Positions 18,401 through 26,556 of a DNA stretch of 64,000 nt are shown in pieces. Numbering within the stretch: position 1 is the stretch's first letter; each line of letters opens with the position of its first letter. The position numbers and the translations under genes are program-made. The notes under the pieces are model-generated. The model made no database searches, was not told the origin of the DNA, and worked only from the letters and a program-made list of their open reading frames with translations. The stretch comes from an uncultured Parabacteroides sp. (lineage in GTDB: Bacteria; Bacteroidota; Bacteroidia; Bacteroidales; Tannerellaceae): the NCBI GenBank assembly GCA_934718155.1, contig CAKUZF010000012.1:5616-69615 (forward strand). The letters run 5' to 3'.

Positions 18401-18887
18401 ACACGTCGCTCGTCACCTGCTCCACCGCACCAGTCAGGTTCACCTTCTTCTGCGAACCGTAGCCCACGACAACCACCTCGTCGAGGTTCTGCGTGTCTTC
18501 CTTGATGACGATCTGCAAAGCAGAGCGGTTGCCTACCGGCACGTCTTGAGGCATATAACCGATGTAAGACACTTGCAACACCGCGTTGCTGGGCGCCTCG
18601 ATCGAGAAGTTTCCATCGAAATCGGTGATGGTGCCGTTCGTCGTGCCTTTCACGACAACGTTGGCACCAATGATTGGCTCACCTTTCGTATCAACGATTT
18701 TTCCCGTGACGATGCGAGACTGTTGCTGCATGGCCATGCGTGAAGCCTCTTTCGCAACAAGAGGCAACTGTCCCGTCGTGGCATCCTTCGGAGAGAAAGC
18801 GGAAGGAGCCGCAAATGCTAAGCCTGAAGCCCCCACAAACTGGGCCAACAGGAGCGTCTTTGAGATTGAGTGTTTAAATTGATTCAT
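15492..18887 (-). CDS. SusC/RagA-family TonB-dependent transporter
   Basis: An 1131-residue outer-membrane transporter. Seen: signal peptide, CarboxypepD_reg-like domain (VTGKIVDTKGEPIIGANVVVKGT, with DFDGNFSIEAP), TonB box (NLDEVVVVGYGSQKK), plug (GVVPNLNINLADGKPGRT..FNVRGAGSINGGSALVLIDGVEGD, DIESVSVLKDAAASAIYGARAPFGVVLITTK) and a barrel ending in LGLNVTF. It leads the locus susC-susD-EEP-GH2-GH97. No hybrid two-component, SusR or ECF-sigma/anti-sigma gene sits beside it, so its regulator lies elsewhere or in the far upstream region. A -7 box lies about 63 bases before the ATG. Confidence 0.97.
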   Translation of the reverse strand: MNQFKHSISKTLLLAQFVGASGLAFAAPSAFSPKDATTGQLPLVAKEASRMAMQQQSRIVTGKIVDTKGEPIIGANVVVKGTTNGTITDFDGNFSIEAPSNAVLQVSYIGYMPQDVPVGNRSALQIVIKEDTQNLDEVVVVGYGSQKKVNLTGAVEQVTSDVFEGRPTANATQMLEGVVPNLNINLADGKPGRTADFNVRGAGSINGGSALVLIDGVEGDPSMLNPDDIESVSVLKDAAASAIYGARAPFGVVLITTKNAKEGKPQVVYSSSYNFQSPQNVPDVVSDGYVWAQHFYDSYYGFNQSNPSGINKTQQFSTAWLDEYKRRHETGDFGTVISDGSIGTKGRYVYYPEGTDWYDLLYKDHTFSHNQNLSISGSDGKFDYYLSGRFYKYNGLFDNDTQTDKYKTYNMRFKGGYQATPWLKISNNFEFSQNNYYNPITYSEGSGVIWRNIADEAHPSSPMFNPDGTMTYCAVYTVGDLLYGQSGITTKNEVFKNTASFNAKFLGDRLRVNGDFTYKKTTYEKTKKQVRSPYARSVDEDGKSIIEYISGTHSNFAETNRSNSYIATNLYAEFEDTFNEKHNFKAMAGWNYEKSNTKEVHGYNDDLLTDDVTNINLALGTDNRKISSSWNAYQFGGAFFRLNYAFDNRYLLEFNGRYDGSSRFPDNERWAFFPSASAGWRISEEPWFNVESKYLSNAKVRFSWGSLGNAAGLSNYQYKQTLGISTSSFILNGLRQNYMSSPAALPSSLTWETATTWDVGADLGFCDNRLTVSGDYYIRKTTDMIVKGPTVPDVFGADSPKGNYADMTTRGYEISLAWNDHFNLAGKRFNYSVKATLADYYSVIDKFNNANKTLSTKANQSLAGNYYEGMRIGELWGYVSNGLWQDQGSIDAAESKAHAAGQKYYNPLMQTSKTYKLYPGDIKVEDLNGNGYIDRGKNTVDDPGDRKIIGNEEPRYIYSFTLAADWNNIWFNAFFQGVGKQDWYPSNEASVFWGQYNRPYNQMPTWHLGNYWTPETPDAYMPRYAGYYRPFYRGDENANTRYLQNVAYLRLKSLQVGYNIPAEWTKKVHLSKVGVYLSCENLFTWSPLYKRTKDINVSNIGESDPDLSTGSGDGYNYPMMRSISLGLNVTF

Positions 18888-18949
18888 CCCATTATCCGTT
18901 TAAATGGTTAAACAATACACTAATTATTAAATATTCACGATTGTCGATG

Positions 18950-18957
18950 CAAAGGTA
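18950..18957 (-). promoter_or_regulatory. Putative -7 box (TACCTTTG) of the susC-led locus
   Basis: TAnnTTTG match on the minus strand, giving a leader of about 55 bases before the susC ATG at 18887. Confidence 0.5.
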
Positions 18958-19005
18958 GGCAGACCGTGTTACGAATCGGTTTCAAACAAATTACGTTTCA
19001 AACTC

Positions 19006-19024
19006 GCCGAGGAAGGGCCTCGGC
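19006..19024. promoter_or_regulatory. Hairpin GCCGAGG-5-CCTCGGC upstream of susC
   Basis: A perfect 7-bp GC-rich inverted repeat in the 375-base gap between divergent susC and the AlaX-like gene. It is about 50 bases upstream of the susC -7 box and could be an operator or an old terminator. The rest of the gap (19025-19247) is AT-rich and shows no gene. Confidence 0.35.
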
Positions 19025-19247
19025 TTTCATGGTATTCGAAATACTGGTTAAACTATCTAAAGCATCAACAGAAATACTGTTTACTTTTTTAATTATTGGG
19101 CGCAAATATATCAATTATTTTGAATACGCAGGCTGATCGCCAGCATTAATTATATAAAATATTACGTATTTATTTCGATAAGCGGGCGATTCTTCCTTTG
19201 GCTTCACTTATCAGGCAAGGAATGGAGAGATGTAGCCATTTATTTTG

Positions 19248-19255
19248 TACTTTTG
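19248..19255 (+). promoter_or_regulatory. Putative -7 box (TACTTTTG) of the AlaX-like gene
   Basis: TAnnTTTG match that ends only seven bases before the ATG at 19263. Transcription would start within a few bases of the start codon, giving a very short or absent leader. Confidence 0.5.
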
Positions 19256-19262
19256 CCGCATT

Positions 19263-19727
19263 ATGGAACAAGAAGTACAATTGAACGAACACAACAAGGC
19301 TGAGTATCCCCCGATGCATACAGCCGAACACATCTTGAATCAAACAATGGTGCGGCTGTTTGGCTGCCCCCGCTCGCGCAACGCGCACATCGAGCGCAAG
19401 AAGAGTAAATGCGACTATCAGCTGAGCGAGGCGCCCACCGCCGAGCAGATGACCGCCGTTGAACAACAGGTGAACGACGTAATCGACCAACACCTGCCGA
19501 TCACGATCGAGTTCATGCCCCGCGAGGAGGCTGCCCACATCGTAGACCTAAGCAAACTGCCGGCCGACGCAAGCGAGACCTTGCGCATCGTGCGCATCGG
19601 CGACTACGACGCTTGCGCTTGCATTGGCGCCCACGTTGAGAACACCTCGGAGATCGGCCACTTCAAGCTGCTGAACTACGACTACGCCGAAGGTCGCCTC
19701 CGCCTCCGCTTTAAATTGGTGGAGTGA
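19263..19727 (+). CDS. AlaX-like aminoacyl-tRNA editing domain protein
   Basis: A free-standing 154-residue protein related to the second editing domain (SAD) of threonyl/alanyl-tRNA synthetases, which hydrolyses wrongly charged tRNA such as Ser-tRNA(Ala). Seen: the zinc motifs HTAEH (HxxxH near residue 20) and CIGAHVENTSEIG (CxxxH near residue 125), both intact. The upstream in-frame TTG at 19245 would overlap the -7 box, so ATG 19263 is the start. The stop overlaps the start of the next gene (TGATG), so the two are translationally coupled. The tRNA it edits cannot be told from sequence. Confidence 0.85.
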   Translation: MEQEVQLNEHNKAEYPPMHTAEHILNQTMVRLFGCPRSRNAHIERKKSKCDYQLSEAPTAEQMTAVEQQVNDVIDQHLPITIEFMPREEAAHIVDLSKLPADASETLRIVRIGDYDACACIGAHVENTSEIGHFKLLNYDYAEGRLRLRFKLVE

Positions 19728-20530
19728 TGCCTATTATAGAGATTGACAGCTTGACGCATCCAGGCGTAGAGCTGTTCAGCCAACTGACCGAAGCCCAATT
19801 GCGCCAACGGAGCGAGGAGAGCCAAGGCGTGTTCATCGCCGAGAGCCCCAAGGTGATTCGAGTGGCCTTGGAGGCGGGCTATGAGCCCTTGGCCTTGCTG
19901 TGTGAGCGGAAGCACATCGAAGGGGATGCACAAGACATCATCGCCCGATGCGGCGACATTCCCGTTTACACGGGCGAGCGGGCCCTGCTGGCCGAACTGA
20001 CGGGCTATACGCTGACAAGAGGGGTTCTTTGCGCCATGCGCCGACCCACACTCCACTCGGCAACAGCCATTTGCAAGGAGGCTCGAAGGGTGGCACTGAT
20101 CGAGGGCGTGGTTGACACGACAAACATAGGGGCTATTTTCCGTTCGGCAGCGGCATTGGGTATAGACGCGGTGTTGCTGACCCGCAACTCGTGCGATCCC
20201 TTGAATCGCAGGGCCATACGAGTCTCGATGGGGACGGTGTTCCTGGTGCCTTGGACTTGGCTGGACGAGCCACTCTCCGCTTTGCAGGCGCAAGGATTCG
20301 AAACGGTAGCAATGGCGCTCACGCCCGAGGCCCGACCGATTGACGATCCCCTGTTCAAGCAGATTGAGCGCATGGTGATTATCTTAGGGACAGAGGGAGA
20401 TGGGCTGCCCCAATCGTCGATCGCAAAAGCCGACCATGTGGCCATCATCCCCATGGCACACGGCGTAGACTCGCTGAACGTAGCGGCCGCCTCGGCCGTA
20501 ATGTTTTGGGAGATGAGAAAACGAGACTAA
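19727..20530 (+). CDS. SpoU/TrmH-family RNA 2'-O-methyltransferase
   Basis: A 267-residue SPOUT methyltransferase with an N-terminal substrate-binding segment and the catalytic SpoU domain: ALIEGVVDTTNIGAIFRSA (motif 1), VIILGTEGDGLP (motif 2) and IPMAHGVDSLNVAAASAVM (motif 3). It methylates a ribose in rRNA or tRNA with S-adenosylmethionine. In E. coli the family includes RlmB, TrmH and TrmL; the target here is not clear. The ATG at 19727 shares a base with the AlaX-like stop; a GTG three bases upstream is also possible. Confidence 0.88.
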   Translation: MPIIEIDSLTHPGVELFSQLTEAQLRQRSEESQGVFIAESPKVIRVALEAGYEPLALLCERKHIEGDAQDIIARCGDIPVYTGERALLAELTGYTLTRGVLCAMRRPTLHSATAICKEARRVALIEGVVDTTNIGAIFRSAAALGIDAVLLTRNSCDPLNRRAIRVSMGTVFLVPWTWLDEPLSALQAQGFETVAMALTPEARPIDDPLFKQIERMVIILGTEGDGLPQSSIAKADHVAIIPMAHGVDSLNVAAASAVMFWEMRKRD

Positions 20531-20549
20531 TCGCAAACCCATAAAAAAA

Positions 20550-20592
20550 GGATTATGAATCAGGGGGATGCGACCCCCAAGATTCATAATCC
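20550..20592. terminator. Bidirectional terminator between SpoU and dnaJ
   Basis: GGATTATGAATC (20550-20561) pairs with 20581-20592, and GGGGG/CCCCC extends the stem inward. A run of A precedes it, serving as T-tract for the minus strand. It separates two convergent genes. Confidence 0.75.
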
Positions 20593-20636
20593 ATCATTCA
20601 TACATCAACTATAACGTATCTTATCTTATATCGCGA

Positions 20637-21791
20637 TTAGTCGAAGAAATGCTTGAACTTACTGAACAGCTTGTCCTTCACCGTCTTGTTCGGCTGGAAG
20701 TTCTCGGCATTCGCCAAGTCGGTCAACGCCTTCTTCTCGGCCGCTGAAAGGTTCTCAGGGATGTAAACGCTGACGTTGACCAGCAAATCGCCCGTTCCAT
20801 ACCCATTCACCGAAGGCAGACCCTTGTTGCGCAAACGAAGCACCTTGCCCGGCTGCGTGCCCGGCTCGATCTTAACCTTCGCCTTGCCATCCACGGTAGG
20901 CACCTCAACCGAAGCACCCAAGGCAGCCTGCGGAACCGTCAACAGCAAGTTGTAGATCAAGTCGCAATCGTCGCGGATCAAGTCGGGATGCGGCTCCTCC
21001 TCGATCAGTATCAGCAAGTCGCCATTGACGCCTCCATGGCGAGCCGCATTGCCTTTGCCACGCATTGAGAGCTGCATGCCCTCGGCCACGCCTGCGGGGA
21101 TGTTGAGCGTGATGATCTCCTCATCCTTCACGATGCCCTCGCCCGCGCAATGCGGACACTTCTTCTCGATAATCTTGCCCTCGCCGCCACAAGTGGGACA
21201 GGTGGTCTGCGTCTGCATCTGGCCCAAGATGGTGTTGGCGATGCGAGTAACGACTCCCGAACCCTTACAGGTGTCGCAGGTCTTGTAGCTATTGCCTTCC
21301 GCTCCCGTTCCATTGCAATGCTGACAGGGCACATACTTCTTCACCTTGATCTTCTTCTCAACACCCGTTGCGATCTCCTTCAGGTTCAACTTGACCTTCA
21401 CACGCAGGTCGGAACCCCGATTGACACGACGGGCACCGCGGCTGCCACCGCTGAAGCCGCCGCCTCCGAAGTGACCACCGAAGATGTCGCCAAATTGCGA
21501 GAATATATCCTCCATTGACATACCGCCGCCACTAAAGCCGCCAAAGCCGCCTTGCGAAGCGCCGCCGCCCATACCCGCATGACCAAACTGATCATAACGC
21601 TGACGCTTCTGCGGATCGCTCAACACGTCGTAAGCCTCGGCCGCTTCCTTAAATTTCTCCTCGGCCTCCTTATCGCCCGGATTCTTGTCGGGGTGATACT
21701 TGACGGCCAGTTTACGGTAGGCCTTCTTTATCTCATCGGCTGTAGCTGTTTTCGAAACGCCCAGCACTTCATAATAATCTCTCTTCTCCAT
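20637..21791 (-). CDS. dnaJ: Chaperone DnaJ
   Basis: Hsp40 co-chaperone of 384 residues that delivers substrates to DnaK and stimulates its ATPase. Seen: J domain with HPD in KYHPDKNPGD, a Gly/Phe-rich linker (GGFGGFSGGGMS), four CxxCxGxG-type zinc repeats (CQHCNGTG, CDTCKGSG, CPTCGGEG, CPHCAGEG) and the C-terminal beta domains. It follows grpE by four bases, so the two are one operon. dnaK is not in the window. Confidence 0.98.
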   Translation of the reverse strand: MEKRDYYEVLGVSKTATADEIKKAYRKLAVKYHPDKNPGDKEAEEKFKEAAEAYDVLSDPQKRQRYDQFGHAGMGGGASQGGFGGFSGGGMSMEDIFSQFGDIFGGHFGGGGFSGGSRGARRVNRGSDLRVKVKLNLKEIATGVEKKIKVKKYVPCQHCNGTGAEGNSYKTCDTCKGSGVVTRIANTILGQMQTQTTCPTCGGEGKIIEKKCPHCAGEGIVKDEEIITLNIPAGVAEGMQLSMRGKGNAARHGGVNGDLLILIEEEPHPDLIRDDCDLIYNLLLTVPQAALGASVEVPTVDGKAKVKIEPGTQPGKVLRLRNKGLPSVNGYGTGDLLVNVSVYIPENLSAAEKKALTDLANAENFQPNKTVKDKLFSKFKHFFD

Positions 21792-21795
21792 CGTC

Positions 21796-22371
21796 TTACT
21801 CTCCTACTACGACTCGCGCATGACGCAAAACCTTATCAAACAATGTATAGCCCGTCTGTACGCAATCAATCACCTTGCCCTTCATCTCCGGCTGCGGAGC
21901 AGGGATAGTGGCAATTGCCTCAAACTCTTCGGTGTCGAACGGTTTACCCACCGCCTCGATCGCCTTCACACCTTGCTGACCCAAATAGCCGATGAACTTG
22001 TTGTAGATCAAATCTACGCCCTCGCGCAGCGCATCCAGATCCTCGGTGTTGCGGATATTCTGCAAGGCACGCTCGAAATCATCAATCACGGGCAGGAGGT
22101 TCTTCAACGCACCCTCACCGCCCATCTTGATCAGGTCGGCCTTCTCGCGCATCGTGCGCTTACGGTAGTTGTCGAACTCCGCACGGCAGCGCAGATGGGT
22201 GTCTTGCAACTCATCGAACTTCTTCTGCAATGCAGCCAATTCGTCAGTCTCTTCCTCTAACGCTTCTGCCTTTTCGGCCTCATTATCCTGCAAGTTTGTC
22301 ACGTTCGGCTGTTCCATCTCCTCCGGTTGAACCGTTTTATTGTCTGTTTCTTTCGGATTTTTCTTGTCCAT
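21796..22371 (-). CDS. grpE: Nucleotide exchange factor GrpE
   Basis: Nucleotide exchange factor for DnaK, 191 residues. Seen: a long acidic and disordered N-terminus, a coiled coil (ELAALQKKFDELQDTHLRCRAEFDNYRKRT) and the beta-wing end with GVKAIEAVGKPFDTEEFEAIAT and VIDCVQTGYTLFDKVLRHARVVVG. I place the start at ATG 22371 (MDKKNPK); the in-frame ATG at 22404 would add an unusual basic leader. It is directly followed by dnaJ. No CIRCE-like inverted repeat was seen upstream. Confidence 0.96.
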   Translation of the reverse strand: MDKKNPKETDNKTVQPEEMEQPNVTNLQDNEAEKAEALEEETDELAALQKKFDELQDTHLRCRAEFDNYRKRTMREKADLIKMGGEGALKNLLPVIDDFERALQNIRNTEDLDALREGVDLIYNKFIGYLGQQGVKAIEAVGKPFDTEEFEAIATIPAPQPEMKGKVIDCVQTGYTLFDKVLRHARVVVGE

Positions 22372-22532
22372 AGTAACTATTTTATTTTTACATTTATTGT
22401 TCATTGTTAGAGCGATAAGCTCAGACAGCCGCCCAGCGAATCATTCTTCGCATAGGCTTGCCGGCCTTGCTTTAGCTATTAGATACATACAAATATGTTG
22501 CCAATCACGCACAAGCATCAGAAAATATCTTT

Positions 22533-22540
22533 ACCTTTGC
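22533..22540 (+). promoter_or_regulatory. Putative -7 box (TACCTTTG) of the PDZ-mutS2 unit
   Basis: TAnnTTTG match 36 bases before the ATG at 22576. Confidence 0.5.
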
Positions 22541-22575
22541 TTCTTGAAAAACAAACAGTGTCATAAGAATAGGAT

Positions 22576-24021
22576 ATGATTAAAGGAAAGAATAAGACAA
22601 AGCGAATGCTTTTCGCTTCATTTTGTTGCCTAATCGCGACATTTTGCTCCCACGCACAAAACAGCAACACGATATGCCGATTGGGGTTTGAATATGAGAC
22701 AAGCCAACGCACGCAATGGGGCTTCGAGAAGCCCGTTGTACGCTCGGTTATCCCCAACTCATCGGCGCAGGTGGCCGGGCTGCAGCCCGACGACGTGATT
22801 GAGGAGGTGGAGGGCATCCACGTGAGCGAGATCAGCCCCGACGAGGTGGCTCAGCTACTCAACACCGCGGGGAAAAGCAGCGTGACCCTAACGATCAGCA
22901 ACCTATCAGGCATACCGCGCCAGTTGACGATCGCCAAAGAGTGTAAGAAGGTGAATGCGATTTCGGAGGGCCAATTGGCAGAGGCCTTCGCCATGTACAG
23001 CTTGGAGACCACATCCGAGCAGCGATTCGTCTGCCCGTTTAAGACGACTGTCACGACCGACGAGGTAGACTTCGCCCATTTTCACACCTTCACCTTTGCA
23101 CGCATCGACGAGAACAACTACAAATTGGAGCAGAACATCAACGAATGCATCGAGCGTGAACTGATCAAGAAGGGGATGGAGTCGAACTCCAACCAGCCCG
23201 ACCTGCTCATACAAACCTTCTATTACTTCGATAAGAATCCCAACTATCGAGGCGCAAACCGCATCGTGGTGGAAAAGGAGACGGCCATTCGTTACGACCA
23301 ATCAGAGGGAAAGATGGTGCGCCTGCCCTTCCTCAGCCCATCGGCCGCAGAGTCGGAGGCGGAATACCTGCTGCAACTGGGCATCCGACTGATCGACCAG
23401 AAGGAGGTGCCTGGGCGTGTGATTTGGGAATGCGAGGCCAACGAGCTCTTAGAGCAGTCGTATAGGCTGGATGAATACGCACGCATCCATGTTCCGCTCA
23501 TGCTGATGCAATTCCCCTACCTGAAATACGCGCGCAACCCGGAATACACCATCAACCGCCGCAGCTACAACTACACAGGCATACAGTATGACATCAACCG
23601 GATGGAACTGGTGGTCGACGTAGACCGGAAATCGCCCGCCTACGCAGCCGGACTTCGAGCCCGCGACGTGATACAGAAAATAGGCAAGCACAAGATGAAC
23701 CATTCCACGGATGAGTTCTCGGCCGCCTACAAACGATTCATCAGCCACACGATGGACTTGAGAGACCCAAAGACACGCTTCACGGACGCCAACGGATTCC
23801 GCTATTGCATGAATTGGGACCTCTTTAAATACACCCAGGTGGCCGAGGCCGCTTCCGACCCCGACTATCTCTCGGCTTTCACCTATCTCTATGCTTTCGC
23901 CCCCTACATCAACCCCACGGGCAACAACGTTTGCGTCTTCCAGGTGAAGCGAGGCCGCTCAGTGATCGACATCACCGTGCGCCCCGAGGTTCGTACGGAA
24001 GAGAGCATCGAGATCAAATAA
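22576..24021 (+). CDS. Exported protein with PDZ / DUF4136-like / PDZ arrangement
   Basis: A 481-residue exported protein, signal peptide ending near CSHAQ. A first PDZ-like domain lies at about 50-120 (PVVRSVIPNSSAQVAGLQPDDVIEEV). The middle part resembles DUF4136 (DFAHFHTFTFARIDENNYKLEQ, IERELIKKGM, DLLIQTFYYFDKN). A second PDZ-like domain follows near 345-410 (ELVVDVDRKSPAYAAGLRARDVIQKIG). No catalytic Ser-His-Asp protease set was found, so it is more likely a periplasmic binding or scaffold protein than a protease. It precedes mutS2 by 21 bases, and the two probably share a transcript. Confidence 0.7.
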   Translation: MIKGKNKTKRMLFASFCCLIATFCSHAQNSNTICRLGFEYETSQRTQWGFEKPVVRSVIPNSSAQVAGLQPDDVIEEVEGIHVSEISPDEVAQLLNTAGKSSVTLTISNLSGIPRQLTIAKECKKVNAISEGQLAEAFAMYSLETTSEQRFVCPFKTTVTTDEVDFAHFHTFTFARIDENNYKLEQNINECIERELIKKGMESNSNQPDLLIQTFYYFDKNPNYRGANRIVVEKETAIRYDQSEGKMVRLPFLSPSAAESEAEYLLQLGIRLIDQKEVPGRVIWECEANELLEQSYRLDEYARIHVPLMLMQFPYLKYARNPEYTINRRSYNYTGIQYDINRMELVVDVDRKSPAYAAGLRARDVIQKIGKHKMNHSTDEFSAAYKRFISHTMDLRDPKTRFTDANGFRYCMNWDLFKYTQVAEAASDPDYLSAFTYLYAFAPYINPTGNNVCVFQVKRGRSVIDITVRPEVRTEESIEIK

Positions 24022-24042
24022 ATAAAAAGTTAACATCAACAC

Positions 24043-26511
24043 GTGATATATCCAACAAACTTTGAGCAAAAGACAGGCTTCGACAAGATCCGCAAGTTAT
24101 TGGCGGACAAATGCCTGAGTCCACTCGGACAGGAACGGGTGGCCGATATGACCTTCAGCACCAATTACGAAGAGGTGTGCCGCAAACTGGAACAAACCGA
24201 CGAGTTCGTGCGCATCTTGCATGGCGACAGAGAGTTTCCGGGCAACTTTTTCTTCGACGTGCGCCACTCGCTCAAGCGCATCCGCCCCGAAGGCACCTGG
24301 CTCGACGAGCGGGAACTGTTCGACCTGAAGCGATCGCTCCAGACCATCCGCGACATCGTGGCCTTCTTGCAACCCAACGAGGAGGGCGAACCGCCCTACC
24401 CCGCCCTCACGGCCTTGGCGGGAGGCATCTTCGTCTTCCCGCAAGTGATCCGCCAGATCGACAGCATTCTCGATAAATTCGGCAAAGTAAAAGACACCGC
24501 ATCCACAACCCTCTCACTAATCCGGCGGGAGATGGCCATCACGATGAGCGGCATCTCACGCAGCCTACAAGCCATCATACGCTCGGCACAGACCGATGGC
24601 ATCGTAGATAAGGACGTAGCGCCAACCCTGCGCGACGGGCGACTGATGATCCCCGTAGCACCTGCCTTCAAGCGCAAGATCAAGGGCATCGTGCACGACG
24701 AGTCGGCCAGTGGCAAGACCGTCTTTATCGAGCCGGAGGTGGTCGTCGAGGCCAACAACCGCATCCGCGAACTGGAGGCCGATGAACGCCGCGAGATCGT
24801 GCGTATCCTGACCGACTTCACCAACACCATTCGCCCCTTAGCTCCTGATATGCTACAGGCCTACGAGTTCTTGGCCGAGATCGATTTCATCCAAGCCAAG
24901 GCGCAGTTTGCCGAGCAGGTGAAAGCCATCAAGCCCATCATCGAGAACGTGCGCCAAGTGGACTGGATCGGAGCGATGCACCCCCTGCTCTACCTTTCGC
25001 TACAGAAGCAAGGCAAGTCGATCGTTCCTTTAGAGATCATGCTGACCGAAGAGAAACGGCTGCTGATCATCTCCGGTCCGAACGCAGGCGGTAAATCAGT
25101 CTGCCTCAAGACAGTGGGACTGCTGCAATACATGGTGCAATGCGGCTTGCTGATCCCCCTCAGCGAGCGTTCGCGAGTGGGCCTCTTCGACCAGCTCTTT
25201 ATCGACATTGGCGATGAGCAGAGCATCGAGAACGACTTAAGCACCTACAGCTCGCATCTGACGCACATGAAATACTTCGTGAGGCATTGCGACGAGGGCA
25301 CGCTGCTCTTGATCGACGAGTTCGGAAGCGGCACGGAGCCACAGATTGGCGGAGCCATCGCCGAGGCACTGCTCGACCGCTTCAACCGCAACGGCAGCTA
25401 CGGCGTGATCACCACCCACTACCAGAACTTGAAGCACTTCGCCGAGGATACACCGGGCGTAGTGAATGGCGCCATGCTCTACGACCGCCACCTGATGCAG
25501 CCCCTTTTCAAGCTTTCCATCGGCAACCCGGGCAGCTCTTTCGCCGTGGAGATTGCCCGTAAGATAGGCTTGCCCGAGGATGTGATAGCCGAGGCCAGCG
25601 AGAAGGTAGGCTCCGACTACATCAACATGGATAAGTATCTGCAAGACATCGTGCGCGACAAGCGTTACTGGGAAAGCAAGCGGCAGAACATTCGCCAACG
25701 CGAGAAGAAGCTGGAGGAAATCGTGAGCCGCTACGAGGCCGACCTGACCGACATGGGCAAACAGCGCAAGGAGATCATCCGTGAGGCGAAAGCCGAAGCG
25801 GCACGCATCCTGCAAGAGGCCAACGCCCGCATCGAGAACACCGTCAGAGAGATCAAGGAGGCACAAGCCGAAAAGGAGCAGACCAAGCTGGCCCGCAAGG
25901 CGCTGGAGGAGTTCAAGGCCAATGTGCAAGAGACATCGGAGGAAGACGAACGCATCGCCCAGAAAATGGCTAAACTGAAGGAGCGGACCAAACGCAAGCA
26001 GCCGAAACAGGAAACGACACCGAAGCCCGCCTTCGACCGAACGACCATCGAGGTGGGCGACTACGTGCGCCTCAAAGGGCAGACATCGGCAGGCACCGTC
26101 ATGGAGCTGCAAGGCAAGCAGGCCATCGTGGCCTTCGGAATGCTGAAGAGCACCGTTAAACTGGAACAGCTGGAGAAGGTCAGCAAAGGCCAAATCAAAC
26201 GCGAGATTCAAAAAAGCACCTTCATCAGCAGCCAAACAGCCGACGAGATGCACGAGAAGAAGATCCATTTCAAACAGGAGATCGACGTGCGAGGCATGCG
26301 AGGCGACGAGGCGTTGCAAACCGTCACCTATTTCATCGACGATGCCATCCAAGTGGGAGCCAACCAAGTGCGCATCCTGCATGGCACTGGTACAGGCATC
26401 CTGCGCCAGCTGATCCGCCAATACTTAGCCACCGTGCCTGGCGTACGCCATTTTCAAGACGAGCACGTGCAATTTGGCGGCGCAGGCATCACCGTAGTTG
26501 ATTTAGATTGA
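24043..26511 (+). CDS. mutS2: MutS2-family ATPase/endonuclease
   Basis: An 822-residue MutS2 protein, which in other bacteria suppresses recombination or rescues collided ribosomes rather than mismatch repair. Seen: core and clamp helices, ATPase Walker A GPNAGGKSVCLKT, Walker B LLLIDEFGSGTEP, a long coiled coil rich in Lys/Glu/Arg/Ala, a KOW-like segment (VGDYVRLKGQTSAGTVMELQGK) and the C-terminal Smr domain (IDVRGMRGDEAL..VRILHGTGTGILR). The start is a GTG at 24043 giving MIYPTNFEQKTGFDKIR, as in homologues. The Smr motif HGTGTG is intact, so the nuclease or RNA-binding end is probably active. Confidence 0.96.
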   Translation: MIYPTNFEQKTGFDKIRKLLADKCLSPLGQERVADMTFSTNYEEVCRKLEQTDEFVRILHGDREFPGNFFFDVRHSLKRIRPEGTWLDERELFDLKRSLQTIRDIVAFLQPNEEGEPPYPALTALAGGIFVFPQVIRQIDSILDKFGKVKDTASTTLSLIRREMAITMSGISRSLQAIIRSAQTDGIVDKDVAPTLRDGRLMIPVAPAFKRKIKGIVHDESASGKTVFIEPEVVVEANNRIRELEADERREIVRILTDFTNTIRPLAPDMLQAYEFLAEIDFIQAKAQFAEQVKAIKPIIENVRQVDWIGAMHPLLYLSLQKQGKSIVPLEIMLTEEKRLLIISGPNAGGKSVCLKTVGLLQYMVQCGLLIPLSERSRVGLFDQLFIDIGDEQSIENDLSTYSSHLTHMKYFVRHCDEGTLLLIDEFGSGTEPQIGGAIAEALLDRFNRNGSYGVITTHYQNLKHFAEDTPGVVNGAMLYDRHLMQPLFKLSIGNPGSSFAVEIARKIGLPEDVIAEASEKVGSDYINMDKYLQDIVRDKRYWESKRQNIRQREKKLEEIVSRYEADLTDMGKQRKEIIREAKAEAARILQEANARIENTVREIKEAQAEKEQTKLARKALEEFKANVQETSEEDERIAQKMAKLKERTKRKQPKQETTPKPAFDRTTIEVGDYVRLKGQTSAGTVMELQGKQAIVAFGMLKSTVKLEQLEKVSKGQIKREIQKSTFISSQTADEMHEKKIHFKQEIDVRGMRGDEALQTVTYFIDDAIQVGANQVRILHGTGTGILRQLIRQYLATVPGVRHFQDEHVQFGGAGITVVDLD

Positions 26512-26512
26512 T

Positions 26513-26520
26513 TATTTTTG
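26513..26520 (+). promoter_or_regulatory. Putative -7 box (TATTTTTG) of the aldolase unit
   Basis: TAnnTTTG match starting two bases after the mutS2 stop, 37 bases before the aldolase ATG; it rules out the upstream in-frame TTG start at 26518. Confidence 0.5.
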
Positions 26521-26556
26521 CAGAGGACAATAAAAAGGCATAAACTTAAAATAGAA

